From an uncultured Gemmatimonadota bacterium (GTDB lineage: Bacteria; Gemmatimonadota; Gemmatimonadetes; Gemmatimonadales; Gemmatimonadaceae), in assembly GCA_902825965.1 (NCBI GenBank), contig CADEDA010000001.1:62001-126000 (forward strand): DNA of 64,000 nucleotides. The letters are read 5' to 3'. Below the pieces are notes generated by a model, which saw only the letters and a list, made by a program, of their open reading frames with translations, was not told where the DNA came from and ran no database searches. The position numbers and the translations under genes were made by a program. This document shows, in pieces, positions 34,464-42,366 of this stretch. Position 1 is the first letter of the stretch; every line of letters begins with the position of its first letter.

Positions 34464-35154
34464 GCGGCACGTGCTCCAGCGGTTGGGCGGTTCGGTGGAT
34501 CGCCCGGATGGCTGGGACATCCCAGACGCGCGTGCTCGGTGTGGGATGCACGACGGCCGTCACCAGGGCGGTGAGCATTTCGTCGAGTGAGACAAGCCCA
34601 AGTCGCTGCGCGGTTGCGTGACTGCTCGGCCAGCGTTCGGCGAGTGCGTAGAGCGGACGCAAGAGCGCGGCCCAGCGATGTCCCGGGCCGAGTACGTACC
34701 ACGGCCGGAGCACCGTCGCGGGGATGCCGCTGGCGTGGATCGCCTCCTCGACTTCGCGGCGCACGGCGACGTAGGCGCGCATCACCGGCGCCGGCTGCGC
34801 GACACTCACATAGATGAAGTGCGCCGCGTGCCGCAGGCGTGCGGCTTCGAGCACTGCGAGCGCCGCCGGAAGGTCGAGCCGCCGGAATGCCGCCGCCTTC
34901 CACGGCGCCGGATGCGGTGTGCCGACCAAGTGCACGACCGTGTCACCGGGCTGCAGGCGCGCGGCCACATCCAGCGGATTCAGGACGTCGGCGACGGAGT
35001 ACGGCGTCTGCGCCGGGACCCGATCGATCGATTCCCGGCGCACGAGTGCGACAGCCGGAACGCCGCGGCGTTCAAGGGCGGCGCAGAGCGCGCGGCCGAG
35101 GTAGCCGGTGGCGCCGGTGACGACGACACGACGATGGTCGAGCGGACGCTGCAT
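34381..35154 (-). CDS. NAD(P)-binding SDR/epimerase-like protein
   Basis: The 257-residue product starts at an ATG with AGGAGG 5 nt upstream. The Rossmann motif is VVVTGATGYLGRALCAAL. HLVGTPHPAPWKAAAFRRLD and HFIYVSVAQPAP follow the atypical SDR_a5/NmrA-like pattern, with no clear YxxxK (it has YVAVRREVEEA). It may act as an oxidoreductase or as an assembly-factor-like NAD(P) binder. Its last about 28 codons overlap the DUF5700 gene and are Arg/Pro-rich, so the C-terminus may be a late extension. Confidence 0.8.
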   Translation of the reverse strand: MQRPLDHRRVVVTGATGYLGRALCAALERRGVPAVALVRRESIDRVPAQTPYSVADVLNPLDVAARLQPGDTVVHLVGTPHPAPWKAAAFRRLDLPAALAVLEAARLRHAAHFIYVSVAQPAPVMRAYVAVRREVEEAIHASGIPATVLRPWYVLGPGHRWAALLRPLYALAERWPSSHATAQRLGLVSLDEMLTALVTAVVHPTPSTRVWDVPAIRAIHRTAQPLEHVPHVTPDDPARTLLRSPRGPRARTASTRR

Positions 35155-35326
35155 GGATCCTCCTGCCGGGGATACGAGCGGCAGGCGCCTGCGGATGTGA
35201 CGTGGCGCGCGGACCACGGTCGGTCACGCGTCCGCGGCGAGTGGTCCCAGTGTCGCCGGTGCGTCCCGGCCGCCGAGTAGCTTTTGGTGGCGCTTCCGCC
35301 ACCACTCACGCCGAGCCTCCACGCCC

Positions 35327-35914
35327 ATGAGCCTTCGATTCCCCGCTGTCCTCGTCCGCGCTGTCGCTGCGTCGCTCGTGGCGACCGCGATCTCCTCCGT
35401 CGCCGTGCCGGCGCAAGCCACCGGCGGGAGTGCGGCCGCTCCGGCGCAGACCCGCGCGGCCGATCCCGCGGACGTCGCCTCGGTCGACGCGATTGTACGC
35501 GCCTTGTATGAATCGATCTCCGGGCCCAAGGGCGCCCCGCGCGACTGGGCGCGGCTGCGCACGCTCTACGGTCCCAACGCGCGTATGATCTACACGACCG
35601 TGGGGGCGGACGGCAAAGCCCGGCTCGCCAACTGGAGCGTGGAGGAGTACATCACGGTCGCCGAACCGGGACTCGTCGCCAACGGCTTCTACGAGCGCGA
35701 GATCGGCCGCACCACCGAGACCTTCGGCAACGTGACGGCGATCATGAGTGCCTACGACTCCAAGCACGCGCCCGAGGATGCGACCCCGTTCCAGCGCGGC
35801 GTGAACAGCATCCAGCTGTTCCACTCCGGCGCGCGCTGGTACATCCTCTCGGTGATGTGGGACTCCGAGCGCGCGGGCAATCCGATCCCGGCCAAGTACC
35901 TCGCGCCGCGCTGA
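35327..35914 (+). CDS. Exported NTF2/SnoaL-like protein
   Basis: A 195-residue protein with a signal peptide (VRAVAASLVATAISSVAVPA, QA). A cone-shaped NTF2-like domain follows: VDAIVRALYESISGPKGAPR opens it, then WARLRTLYGPNARMIYTTVG and FYEREIGRTTETFGNVTAIM, ending SIQLFHSGARWYILSVMWDS. The family includes ketosteroid-isomerase-like enzymes, but many exported members only bind ligands. Catalytic residues cannot be assigned. It is transcribed alone and ends at a strong bidirectional terminator (35935-35972). Confidence 0.83.
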   Translation: MSLRFPAVLVRAVAASLVATAISSVAVPAQATGGSAAAPAQTRAADPADVASVDAIVRALYESISGPKGAPRDWARLRTLYGPNARMIYTTVGADGKARLANWSVEEYITVAEPGLVANGFYEREIGRTTETFGNVTAIMSAYDSKHAPEDATPFQRGVNSIQLFHSGARWYILSVMWDSERAGNPIPAKYLAPR

Positions 35915-35934
35915 GGCAGGGCGCCGGGGATGGC

Positions 35935-35972
35935 ACGAAGCGGGGCGCGTCTCACGACGCGCCCCGCTTCGT
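35935..35972. terminator. 16-bp perfect hairpin, bidirectional terminator
   Basis: ACGAAGCGGGGCGCGT (35935-35950) pairs perfectly with 35957-35972 around the loop CTCACG. It lies 21 nt after the NTF2-like stop and 47 nt after the stop of the convergent protease gene. No strong T-run follows on either strand, but the position between convergent genes makes termination the likely role. Confidence 0.85.
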
Positions 35973-35984
35973 TCAGTCCTGCCC

Positions 35985-36023
35985 GCCGGCGACTACCGCC
36001 GGCGACTACCGCCGGCGACTACC
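35985..36023. repeat. 13-bp tandem repeat, three copies, duplicating the protease stop codon
   Basis: GCCGGCGACTACC is repeated three times without change. Each copy contains CTA, the complement of TAG. On the minus strand the stops fall at 36021-36019 (the real stop), 36008-36006 and 35995-35993. Because 13 is not a multiple of 3, the three TAGs cover all three frames. Confidence 0.9.
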
Positions 36024-38523
36024 GCAGGCGCGGCTTCTTCTGCTTGCGCAACGGCTCGCCCTGCACACGGCCCAGGCGATCGACCGTGAGGATCGGGTGC
36101 CGCTCGATGTCGTCCTTGAGCTCGATGCCCTGGTCGTCCCCCGCCCGCAGCGCCCGCAGCGAGAGGGCGAGCGTGAGCGGATCCGCCTGCGCGACATCCA
36201 CCGTGTAGCCCAGGTCCTGCAGCGAACGGATGGTGAGCTGGCTGAGCGGATTGGCACCGCCGTTCAGGAAGCCCGTCATGAGTTCATTGGCCAGCACGCC
36301 CTCGCGCCAGTGCGAGTCGCGCGTGCCCGTGCCGCCCTGCGAGTTCTCCACCGGCACCTTGGTGCCCCCGGTCCATGTGGAACCGCCGATGTTGTTGAAG
36401 CCGATCAGCGCCTGCGGGCCGGTGAAGTGCGTGTCGGCACCCGGCGTGCTCGGCAGCGACGGGTTCTGCAGGAAGCCGAGCGTCTGCCAGATCGTGCCGA
36501 TGCCGAGTACGTGCCCCATCTCGTGCAGGATCACGTTGCCGAAGTTGCCGCCCGCCTCGAGGTTCGCGAGGTCGGCGGTGTCGAAGCGCATCGAGCCGAG
36601 GACGGGGATCGAGCCCGGGTTGCGGATAAGGCAGGGACCGGCCGAGCCGAGCACGGAGCCGACACCGTCGATCGGCTCGAGCCGCACGACGATCAGGAGG
36701 TCATCCACCGACTCGTTGATCGCCAAGGGCGAGTTACAGAAGCCTTCGGGCCGCACGATGTTGATCGCCGGCAGGTCGGCCGTGATGATGGTCTCCCACC
36801 GCGTGACGGCCGCATTGAACGCGGCCAACTGGTTGGAGGTCGGCAGGGCGACGAAGCGCAGGATGACGTCGTACCCCGCCGTCGAGGCATCACCCTTGGC
36901 GTTGAACACCGCGCCGTTGCCCGCGAGTCCGGGCACCGTGGCCGCCACCACGTTCGCACCCGCGGCGATCGTCCAGCTGCCGAGCGTGGCCACGCCGCTC
37001 GCGTTGGTCACCGCGGTCGCGCCGGTGATCGCACCGACCCCGGGCACCGTGGCGAAGTTCACCGTGACGCCCGGCAGCGGTGTGCCGCCGGCATCACGCA
37101 CCACAGCGGACGGGGCGATCGGCAGCGTCACACCCGGCGCGGCGATCTGCCCGTTGCCCGCGACCACGGTGATCGATGCCGGTCCACCCACCGCCACCGA
37201 GGTGAGCGTGAGCGTGTACGCGCCCACCTGCGCCGGATCGAACGTGGTGGCGCGGATCAGGTATGACCCTGCGCTCAGGGTGCGGCTGATCCGCGAGTTG
37301 ACGTTCGTGCCGAGCACGATGTCGTCGTTCGCGTCGATCGAGTCGAGTGTGGTGGCGTTGAACAGATAGAGATAGGGATCGAGCGCCGCGACCGTGGTCG
37401 CCATGTCGATCTGCACGGTGGCCGGTGCGGCCAACGTGAACGTGTAGTGGTCGAAGTTGCGGTTGTCCGGAGCGGCGCGCTGGCAGTCCGAGAGCGAGAT
37501 CGCGGCGTTCACCGTCTGCCCCACCGAGATCGGCAACGCGGCCGACGGTGCGCAGACGTCGGCGACACTGTTCGCCGTGAAGTCCACCGGCGGCAGGCCC
37601 GTCGCGCTCGCGCGCAGGGTGTTGCCGCCGACCGCCGCACCGAGCGTCCAACTGCCCACCGTCGCGATGCCGTTCGCATCCGACGTCGCGCTCGCGCCGG
37701 TCACGGCACCGCCGCCCGCCTGCACCGCGAACGTCACGGTGGTCCCGGCGACACCGTTGCCGAAGCTGTCCTGCACCTTCACCGAGGGCGGGAACACCAC
37801 CGCACCACTCGCAGTCGCCGACTGGCCCTGCCCCACGTAGCCGGGGGCCACCAGCATGTTCGACGCCGCTCCCGGCGTCGCTGTCGCGTTGATGGTCACC
37901 GACGCGTTGGAGCCCTGCACCGTCGCGGAGAGGCGCTGGAGGTTCGTGGTGGTCGTGCCGAGCGTCCACGTGGTCTGTGCGGTGCCGTCGCCCGCGGAGT
38001 TCACCGCCGGCGTGCCAGCCGTGCCGCCGCCCGACGTCACCGTGAACACCACCTGGCGCCCGGCCATCACGTTGCCCAGGCGGTCGGCGATGCGCACGCG
38101 GATCGGCGTCGTGAGCTGCGTGCCCACCAGCGCCGTCTGGTTGTTGCCCTGCACGATCTCCGGCGTCGCCGGCAACTGCTCCACGGTCACGGCCACCGGC
38201 GCGGTGAGCGTGCCGAGCGTCGCCGTCACGGTGGCCGTGCCGTTGGCCACCGCCGTGATCAGGCCGCTGGTCGAGACCGTCGCCACACCCGACGCACTCG
38301 TGCTCCAGGTCGGCGTGACGCCACTCAGCGTGCGGCCCTCATCGTCCACGACCGTCGCCGTCACCTGCTGCGTCGCACCGATGGCGTCGAGGCTGGTGGT
38401 GGTGAGCGAGAGGTTGATGGCGGCCGGCTCCGCCGGCTCCGACGGAGAGGAGCACGCGACCGCGAAGATGCCGGCGGCAAGTGCCGAGACTACCAGGGAA
38501 CGGCCGATGTACACGTGACGCAT
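36019..38523 (-). CDS. BIG/PPC-domain leishmanolysin-like metalloprotease lipoprotein
   Basis: The 834-residue lipoprotein (lipobox Cys24, GIFAVAC) has this domain order: a BIG2 domain (about 33-113), two BIG1-like domains (about 118-215 and 222-315), a PPC domain (about 345-440; DHYTFTLAAPATVQIDMATT), another BIG1-like domain (about 445-545) and a metzincin-type catalytic domain. The catalytic motif is HEMGHVLGIGTIW (His667, Glu668, His671), with a likely third ligand His738 in DSHWREG and a Met in NELMTG, as in M8 peptidases. It probably acts at the cell surface. A good sigma-70-like promoter lies 63-91 nt upstream, and the stop codon is tandemly triplicated. Confidence 0.9.
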   Translation of the reverse strand: MRHVYIGRSLVVSALAAGIFAVACSSPSEPAEPAAINLSLTTTSLDAIGATQQVTATVVDDEGRTLSGVTPTWSTSASGVATVSTSGLITAVANGTATVTATLGTLTAPVAVTVEQLPATPEIVQGNNQTALVGTQLTTPIRVRIADRLGNVMAGRQVVFTVTSGGGTAGTPAVNSAGDGTAQTTWTLGTTTTNLQRLSATVQGSNASVTINATATPGAASNMLVAPGYVGQGQSATASGAVVFPPSVKVQDSFGNGVAGTTVTFAVQAGGGAVTGASATSDANGIATVGSWTLGAAVGGNTLRASATGLPPVDFTANSVADVCAPSAALPISVGQTVNAAISLSDCQRAAPDNRNFDHYTFTLAAPATVQIDMATTVAALDPYLYLFNATTLDSIDANDDIVLGTNVNSRISRTLSAGSYLIRATTFDPAQVGAYTLTLTSVAVGGPASITVVAGNGQIAAPGVTLPIAPSAVVRDAGGTPLPGVTVNFATVPGVGAITGATAVTNASGVATLGSWTIAAGANVVAATVPGLAGNGAVFNAKGDASTAGYDVILRFVALPTSNQLAAFNAAVTRWETIITADLPAINIVRPEGFCNSPLAINESVDDLLIVVRLEPIDGVGSVLGSAGPCLIRNPGSIPVLGSMRFDTADLANLEAGGNFGNVILHEMGHVLGIGTIWQTLGFLQNPSLPSTPGADTHFTGPQALIGFNNIGGSTWTGGTKVPVENSQGGTGTRDSHWREGVLANELMTGFLNGGANPLSQLTIRSLQDLGYTVDVAQADPLTLALSLRALRAGDDQGIELKDDIERHPILTVDRLGRVQGEPLRKQKKPRLR

Positions 38524-38585
38524 GGGGGTCCCGAGAGTCGGGGTGGAGGGTGCGGCGGAGATGCCGCCGTACCCGTACGAGGCCA

Positions 38586-38614
38586 GATTTATGGTACTGT
38601 TCGCAACAGGTCAA
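38586..38614 (-). promoter_or_regulatory. Sigma-70-like promoter with inverted repeat in the spacer
   Basis: On the minus strand TTGACC (38614-38609) and TAAATC (38591-38586) are 17 nt apart, in an unusually AT-rich patch upstream of the protease gene. The spacer holds CTGTT-CGC-AACAG (38597-38609), a 5-bp inverted repeat that could be an operator. The -10 match is partial; ATAAAT one base away is an alternative. Confidence 0.5.
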
Positions 38615-38657
38615 CCATCAGGTGACACTTCGAACGGTCCCGGGGTATTGGAGGCAC

Positions 38658-39311
38658 ATGCAAAATCAGCTCCGGCAGCTGTTGGCCACTGTGCTCTGCC
38701 TCACCGTCCTCGGGTGCGGCAGTGATGCCTTCGGGCCGGTGGATGACCGGGCCGGCGCGATCGCCGTCGCCGAACAGTGGGTGCGGGAGCATCCCGCCGG
38801 CTGGTCGCTCGACGTCCGCAGCACCGCCGCCCTCTGGCGGCCGGCCTGGACACCGGCCTGCCCCCACATGGACAGCAATGGGTACGTGAGCCTCCGCATG
38901 TCGGACGGGAACACCCAAGTCGAACTCGCGTTCCGCTGCCCGCTCAGTCCCAGTGCGACGGTCGAGGAGCTCACGCAGCAGTTCCGCTTCGCGATTCCCT
39001 CGGCGCTCCCCACCGGGCTGCGCGCCGCCGGGTGGAGCTTCCAGACCGCGCTCGAGAACGGCGCCGTGTACGAGGACGTCGAGATCACCAAGCGGCCCAA
39101 CGGCGAACTGCGGATCGATGTGGTCGCACGACTCACGGCGATCATCGCGCAGAGCCGCGCCGAGCGCTGCGCGGACGAGGCCGCCGCGCTCGAACGCGAG
39201 GTGACCGACGGCCGACCGCTCGGCGACTCCAGCTGCCGCATCGTGCGGCGGCATCGGGTGCCGGTGCGCATCACGCTGTACATGCCGGGCGACCTCGCCG
39301 CGCTCCGCTGA
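38658..39311 (+). CDS. Lipoprotein of unknown function
   Basis: From the ATG at 38658 (GGAGG just upstream) the product is 217 residues with a lipobox (LCLTVLGC). The mature part shows no family I recognise; it has two well-spaced Cys (TPACPHMDSNG and LAFRCPLSP) and a later pair (ERCADEA and SSCRIVRR) that may form disulfides. It is divergent from the leishmanolysin-like gene across 134 nt. Confidence 0.7.
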   Translation: MQNQLRQLLATVLCLTVLGCGSDAFGPVDDRAGAIAVAEQWVREHPAGWSLDVRSTAALWRPAWTPACPHMDSNGYVSLRMSDGNTQVELAFRCPLSPSATVEELTQQFRFAIPSALPTGLRAAGWSFQTALENGAVYEDVEITKRPNGELRIDVVARLTAIIAQSRAERCADEAAALEREVTDGRPLGDSSCRIVRRHRVPVRITLYMPGDLAALR

Positions 39312-39369
39312 TTCCGCCGGCCCGCGGCGCGCCGGCGCCACACCACGCCACGCACCGCCACACCAAGCA

Positions 39370-40761
39370 CTAGCGCGTGATGCGGTCGATCCGGTCGCCG
39401 ATCGCCACCAGCAGGCTGCCCTCAGGCGTGATCGCGAGCGCCGTCGGGGCAGCTCCGGTGCTGGCGAAGGCGCCCACCGCACCCGAACCGACGTCCATCC
39501 TATAGATGACGCCGCTCCCGTAGTCCGCGAAGAGATAGTCGCCGGCGAACGCCGTGCCGAATCGGTTGGCCGCAGGGGCGTAGAACGCCGCGCCGATGAT
39601 CGCGGAGCCGGTGATGAGCGTCGGGTTGGCGGCATGTCCGTACGCGAAGAGCGGCGTGTCCACCCCCGATGCGGTGGTCGACCCCTCGGTGGACGGCCAG
39701 CCGTAGTCGGCACCGGCACGCCCCAGGTTGATCTCCTCCCAGCTGCTCTCGCCCACATCATTGATGTGCAGCCGGCCCGTCGTGGGATGGAAGGCCATCG
39801 AGTACGGGTTGCGCAGGCCGCGCGCCCAGATGGCGCGGTTGCCGCCGCTGGTCTGCCCGGCGAACGGATTGTCGCCCGGGATGCTGCCATCGGCGTTGTA
39901 GCGCAGGATCTTGCCGAACGGCGAGCCGAGCGACGGCGCCAGGGAACCGTTCGCGTTGTCACCCACCGCGACGTACAACTTCCCGTCGGGGCCGAACGCG
40001 AGTGCACCACCGTTGTGGTTCTCCGCGGACGACAAGGCCGGCAGGTCCACGAGCACCTCCTCCGGCGTCACGGCCGCGTCACCCAGTGCGGCGAACCGGC
40101 TGATGCGGTTGTGCGCCCCGCCCTGCGTCGTGGTGTAGTACGCGTACAGGTACCCGGTGTTCGCGAAGTCCGGCGACAGCGCGAGCCCGAGCAGGCCCCG
40201 CTCGCTACCGCTCGCGACCGTGAGCGTGGCGAACGGTGTCGGCGACAGCACGCCGTCCCGCACCACGCGGATCGCTCCATCCTTCTCCGCCACGAAGACC
40301 CGTCCATCCGGGGCGACCACCAGCGCCGTCACCTGGCTGCCGAAGTCCTCGGCGAAGGTCGTCTGCGAGAACCCACTGGGGCGCGGCACGGTCCCGGCGA
40401 AGGTGACCGGAACAGAGGTCCACTCGCTGCGATTGCCATTGGCGTCGGTGGCCCGCACGCTGATCGTGTGTGCACCCGACGCGAAGCCGGCGGTGTTGGG
40501 CAGCGTGCCCTCGTACGGCGCGGCGTCGTCGCTCGCGAAGATCGTGCCGTCGAGTGCGAAGTCCACCGACGTGATGCCGGCCGAGTCGCTGGCACTGGCC
40601 GTGACCGTCACGGCTCCGGAGAGGTTGAGCGCACCAGCGGCCGGACTCACGAGCGCGACCTGAGGGGCAGTGGCGTCGGAGGAATCGGTCGGGGTCTCGC
40701 AGGCGAGCAGCGCGGCAGTCGCCATGAGCGCGCCGCAGGAACGGAGTCGGAGGGTCAGCAT
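39370..40761 (-). CDS. PQQ-dependent sugar dehydrogenase-like lipoprotein with Ig domain
   Basis: From the ATG at 40761 it is 463 residues. A lipobox (ATAALLAC) and one Ig-like domain (about 33-125; APQVALVSPAAGALNLSGAV) precede a soluble glucose/sorbosone dehydrogenase propeller: DGRVFVAEKDGAIRVVRDG, RGLLGLALSPDFANTGYLYA, HNGGALAFGPDGKLYVAVGD, LRNPYSMAFHPTTGRLHIND. HNGG supplies the His expected near PQQ. The family oxidises sugars with PQQ, but many Ig-fused bacterial members are untested. It faces away from the DinB gene. Confidence 0.9.
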   Translation of the reverse strand: MLTLRLRSCGALMATAALLACETPTDSSDATAPQVALVSPAAGALNLSGAVTVTASASDSAGITSVDFALDGTIFASDDAAPYEGTLPNTAGFASGAHTISVRATDANGNRSEWTSVPVTFAGTVPRPSGFSQTTFAEDFGSQVTALVVAPDGRVFVAEKDGAIRVVRDGVLSPTPFATLTVASGSERGLLGLALSPDFANTGYLYAYYTTTQGGAHNRISRFAALGDAAVTPEEVLVDLPALSSAENHNGGALAFGPDGKLYVAVGDNANGSLAPSLGSPFGKILRYNADGSIPGDNPFAGQTSGGNRAIWARGLRNPYSMAFHPTTGRLHINDVGESSWEEINLGRAGADYGWPSTEGSTTASGVDTPLFAYGHAANPTLITGSAIIGAAFYAPAANRFGTAFAGDYLFADYGSGVIYRMDVGSGAVGAFASTGAAPTALAITPEGSLLVAIGDRIDRITR

Positions 40762-40811
40762 ACCGGGGGGACGAGTCGCGAGAGGTGGAGGAACTGGACG
40801 CGTCGAGGATC

Positions 40812-40824
40812 TCACACACTGTGA
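40812..40824. promoter_or_regulatory. Inverted repeat TCACA-CAC-TGTGA between divergent genes
   Basis: A 5-bp perfect inverted repeat lies in the 113-nt divergent gap between the sugar-dehydrogenase-like and DinB genes. It resembles half-sites of CRP-type proteins, but the spacing is 3 rather than 6 nt, so a CRP assignment is not supported. Confidence 0.3.
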
Positions 40825-40874
40825 CAGTCTCGGCATTCCTTCCCAACATCGTGACCGTCCGCCAGCTTATTCCG

Positions 40875-41387
40875 ATGCGATCCTCTGACGCCGTGGCGGA
40901 GTTGCTGCAGCTCATCGTGTTCGACGCGTGGGCGTCGGGGCGGATCGTGACGGCACTCGCCGCCCTCGACGACCAGCAGCGCCGCGCCCCGGACGGATCG
41001 GCGTTCGGCTCGGCGCACGGCACCTTCGGGCACCTCGTGGGCGCGCAGCACATCTGGCTCGAACGCTGGCGCGGCACCAACCTCAGCGCCGCCCCCGACT
41101 GGGTGCTGCTCGATGAGTTCGAGGAACTCGCTGCGCGCTTGCGCAGCATCGAGTCGCAGCGACGCGCCTTGCTGGAAGGGCTGGGCGAGCGGCTCATCAG
41201 CACCGAGGTCACGTACCGCACGCTCGCCGGCCGTGAGTTCCGCGATCCCCTGCCGGAGCTCGTGCGCCACGCCGTCAACCACGCGAGTTATCACCGCGGG
41301 CAGTTGGCGATGCGCCTGCGACAGTTCGGCGTCGCGCCGCCGGCGACCGACTACATCCTGTGGCGGCGCGAGGTCACAGCGCGCTGA
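40875..41387 (+). CDS. DinB-family four-helix protein
   Basis: From the ATG at 40875 the product is 170 residues, with the DinB/YfiT pattern. The putative metal His are in TFGHLVGAQHIWLERW and in NHASYHRGQLAMRLRQ. DinB proteins are often thiol (bacillithiol-like) transferases with a three-His metal site; the substrate here is unknown. The last 14 nt overlap the convergent TPR gene. The open frame upstream is not protein-like. Confidence 0.88.
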   Translation: MRSSDAVAELLQLIVFDAWASGRIVTALAALDDQQRRAPDGSAFGSAHGTFGHLVGAQHIWLERWRGTNLSAAPDWVLLDEFEELAARLRSIESQRRALLEGLGERLISTEVTYRTLAGREFRDPLPELVRHAVNHASYHRGQLAMRLRQFGVAPPATDYILWRREVTAR

Positions 41388-42366
41388 TCCAGCGCTGCAG
41401 GGCGCGCAGGTCCTCGACCGCGCTGAGTTTGTCGAACAACCGCAGCGCCTCCTCGGCGTCCTGGCGCGCCGCGACGCGGTTGCCCTCCGCCAGCGCGAGT
41501 TCCGCCCGCGAGCGCAGCGACTCGGCCGCGGTGAGCGTCGCCTCGTGGTGCAGGCTGCGGGTGACGGCGAAGTCCAGCAGCTCGCGCGCTCGCGCGTAGT
41601 CCCCGCGCCGCGTGCAGGCCACACCGGCGAGTCGCTTGGCAGCTGCCTCGAGCACCGGGTCCCCCAGCGCCGCGAAGTCCGCCGCTGCGAACCGGGCCGT
41701 GGCCTCGGCGAAGTCGAGGTCGTCGCGCTGGAGCGCCAGCTTGGCGCGTCCGAGCCGTGCGATCGACACGATGCGCGGCTGTCCGGCGTCGCGCGCGAAC
41801 TCGGCGCTGCGCTGCTCCAGTTCGTCCGCCTCGCTCCACTTGCCGAGGTCGCGGTACGTGATGGCCATGTTGTGGTAGCACTCGGCCAGGCCCTGGCGGT
41901 CGCCGAGCCGCTGCAGCACCGAGAGCGCCAGCCGGTACAGCGCCAATGCCCCCGTGCGGTCACCGGTGATGTTGGCGATGGTGCCGAGGTTGTACATCGA
42001 CCGCGCCACCAGCGGATCGTCGCCGTCGGCGCGTGCGAGCTCCATCGCCTCCTCGAACCGCCGCCGCGCGCGCTCGAGTTCGCCGAGCGCGAAATGCGCC
42101 GCGCCGAACAGCACCGTCGCGCGGCGCAGGCTCGCACGGTCGTCGCTGAGTTCGATCGCCGGCAGCACGCCGGCCAGCCACTCCCGGGCCTCGCGGGCAC
42201 GGCCTGTCCGCATGTACGACTCGGCCAGCAGCGCCGCACAGGGCGGATGCTCGCGGATCCGCGCCTCGTGCTGGAGCAGGAGCGCCGTCGCGTCCGACCA
42301 GGCGCCGGCGTTGGCGAAGTGCTGTGCGCGGGCGCGCACCTCGTGCATGGCGAGCGCGGCGCTCAT
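41374..42366 (-). CDS. TPR-repeat protein coupled to the sigma-54 activator
   Basis: The 330-residue protein is built of TPR pairs (for example ARSMYNLGTIANITGDRTGA, AECYHNMAITYRDLGKWSEA), with no signal peptide or membrane segment, so it is cytoplasmic. Its ATG overlaps the stop of the sigma-54-dependent activator by 4 nt. The tight coupling suggests the TPR protein binds or tunes the activator, which lacks a normal receiver domain. The open frame far upstream runs inside the activator gene and is a shadow. Confidence 0.88.
   Translation of the reverse strand: MSAALAMHEVRARAQHFANAGAWSDATALLLQHEARIREHPPCAALLAESYMRTGRAREAREWLAGVLPAIELSDDRASLRRATVLFGAAHFALGELERARRRFEEAMELARADGDDPLVARSMYNLGTIANITGDRTGALALYRLALSVLQRLGDRQGLAECYHNMAITYRDLGKWSEADELEQRSAEFARDAGQPRIVSIARLGRAKLALQRDDLDFAEATARFAAADFAALGDPVLEAAAKRLAGVACTRRGDYARARELLDFAVTRSLHHEATLTAAESLRSRAELALAEGNRVAARQDAEEALRLFDKLSAVEDLRALQRWISAL

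Noticed and set aside
38597..38609. LexA box CTGT...ACAG
   Set aside because: Spacing is 5 nt, not 8, and the neighbouring genes are not SOS genes.
39315..39335. Terminator between the lipoprotein and sugar-dehydrogenase genes
   Set aside because: GCCGGC arms pair over only 6 bp before a mismatch in a uniformly GC-rich stretch; no T-run. Too weak to list.
40812..40824. CRP site
   Set aside because: TCACA/TGTGA halves are only 3 nt apart and in the reversed order; CRP needs TGTGA-N6-TCACA.
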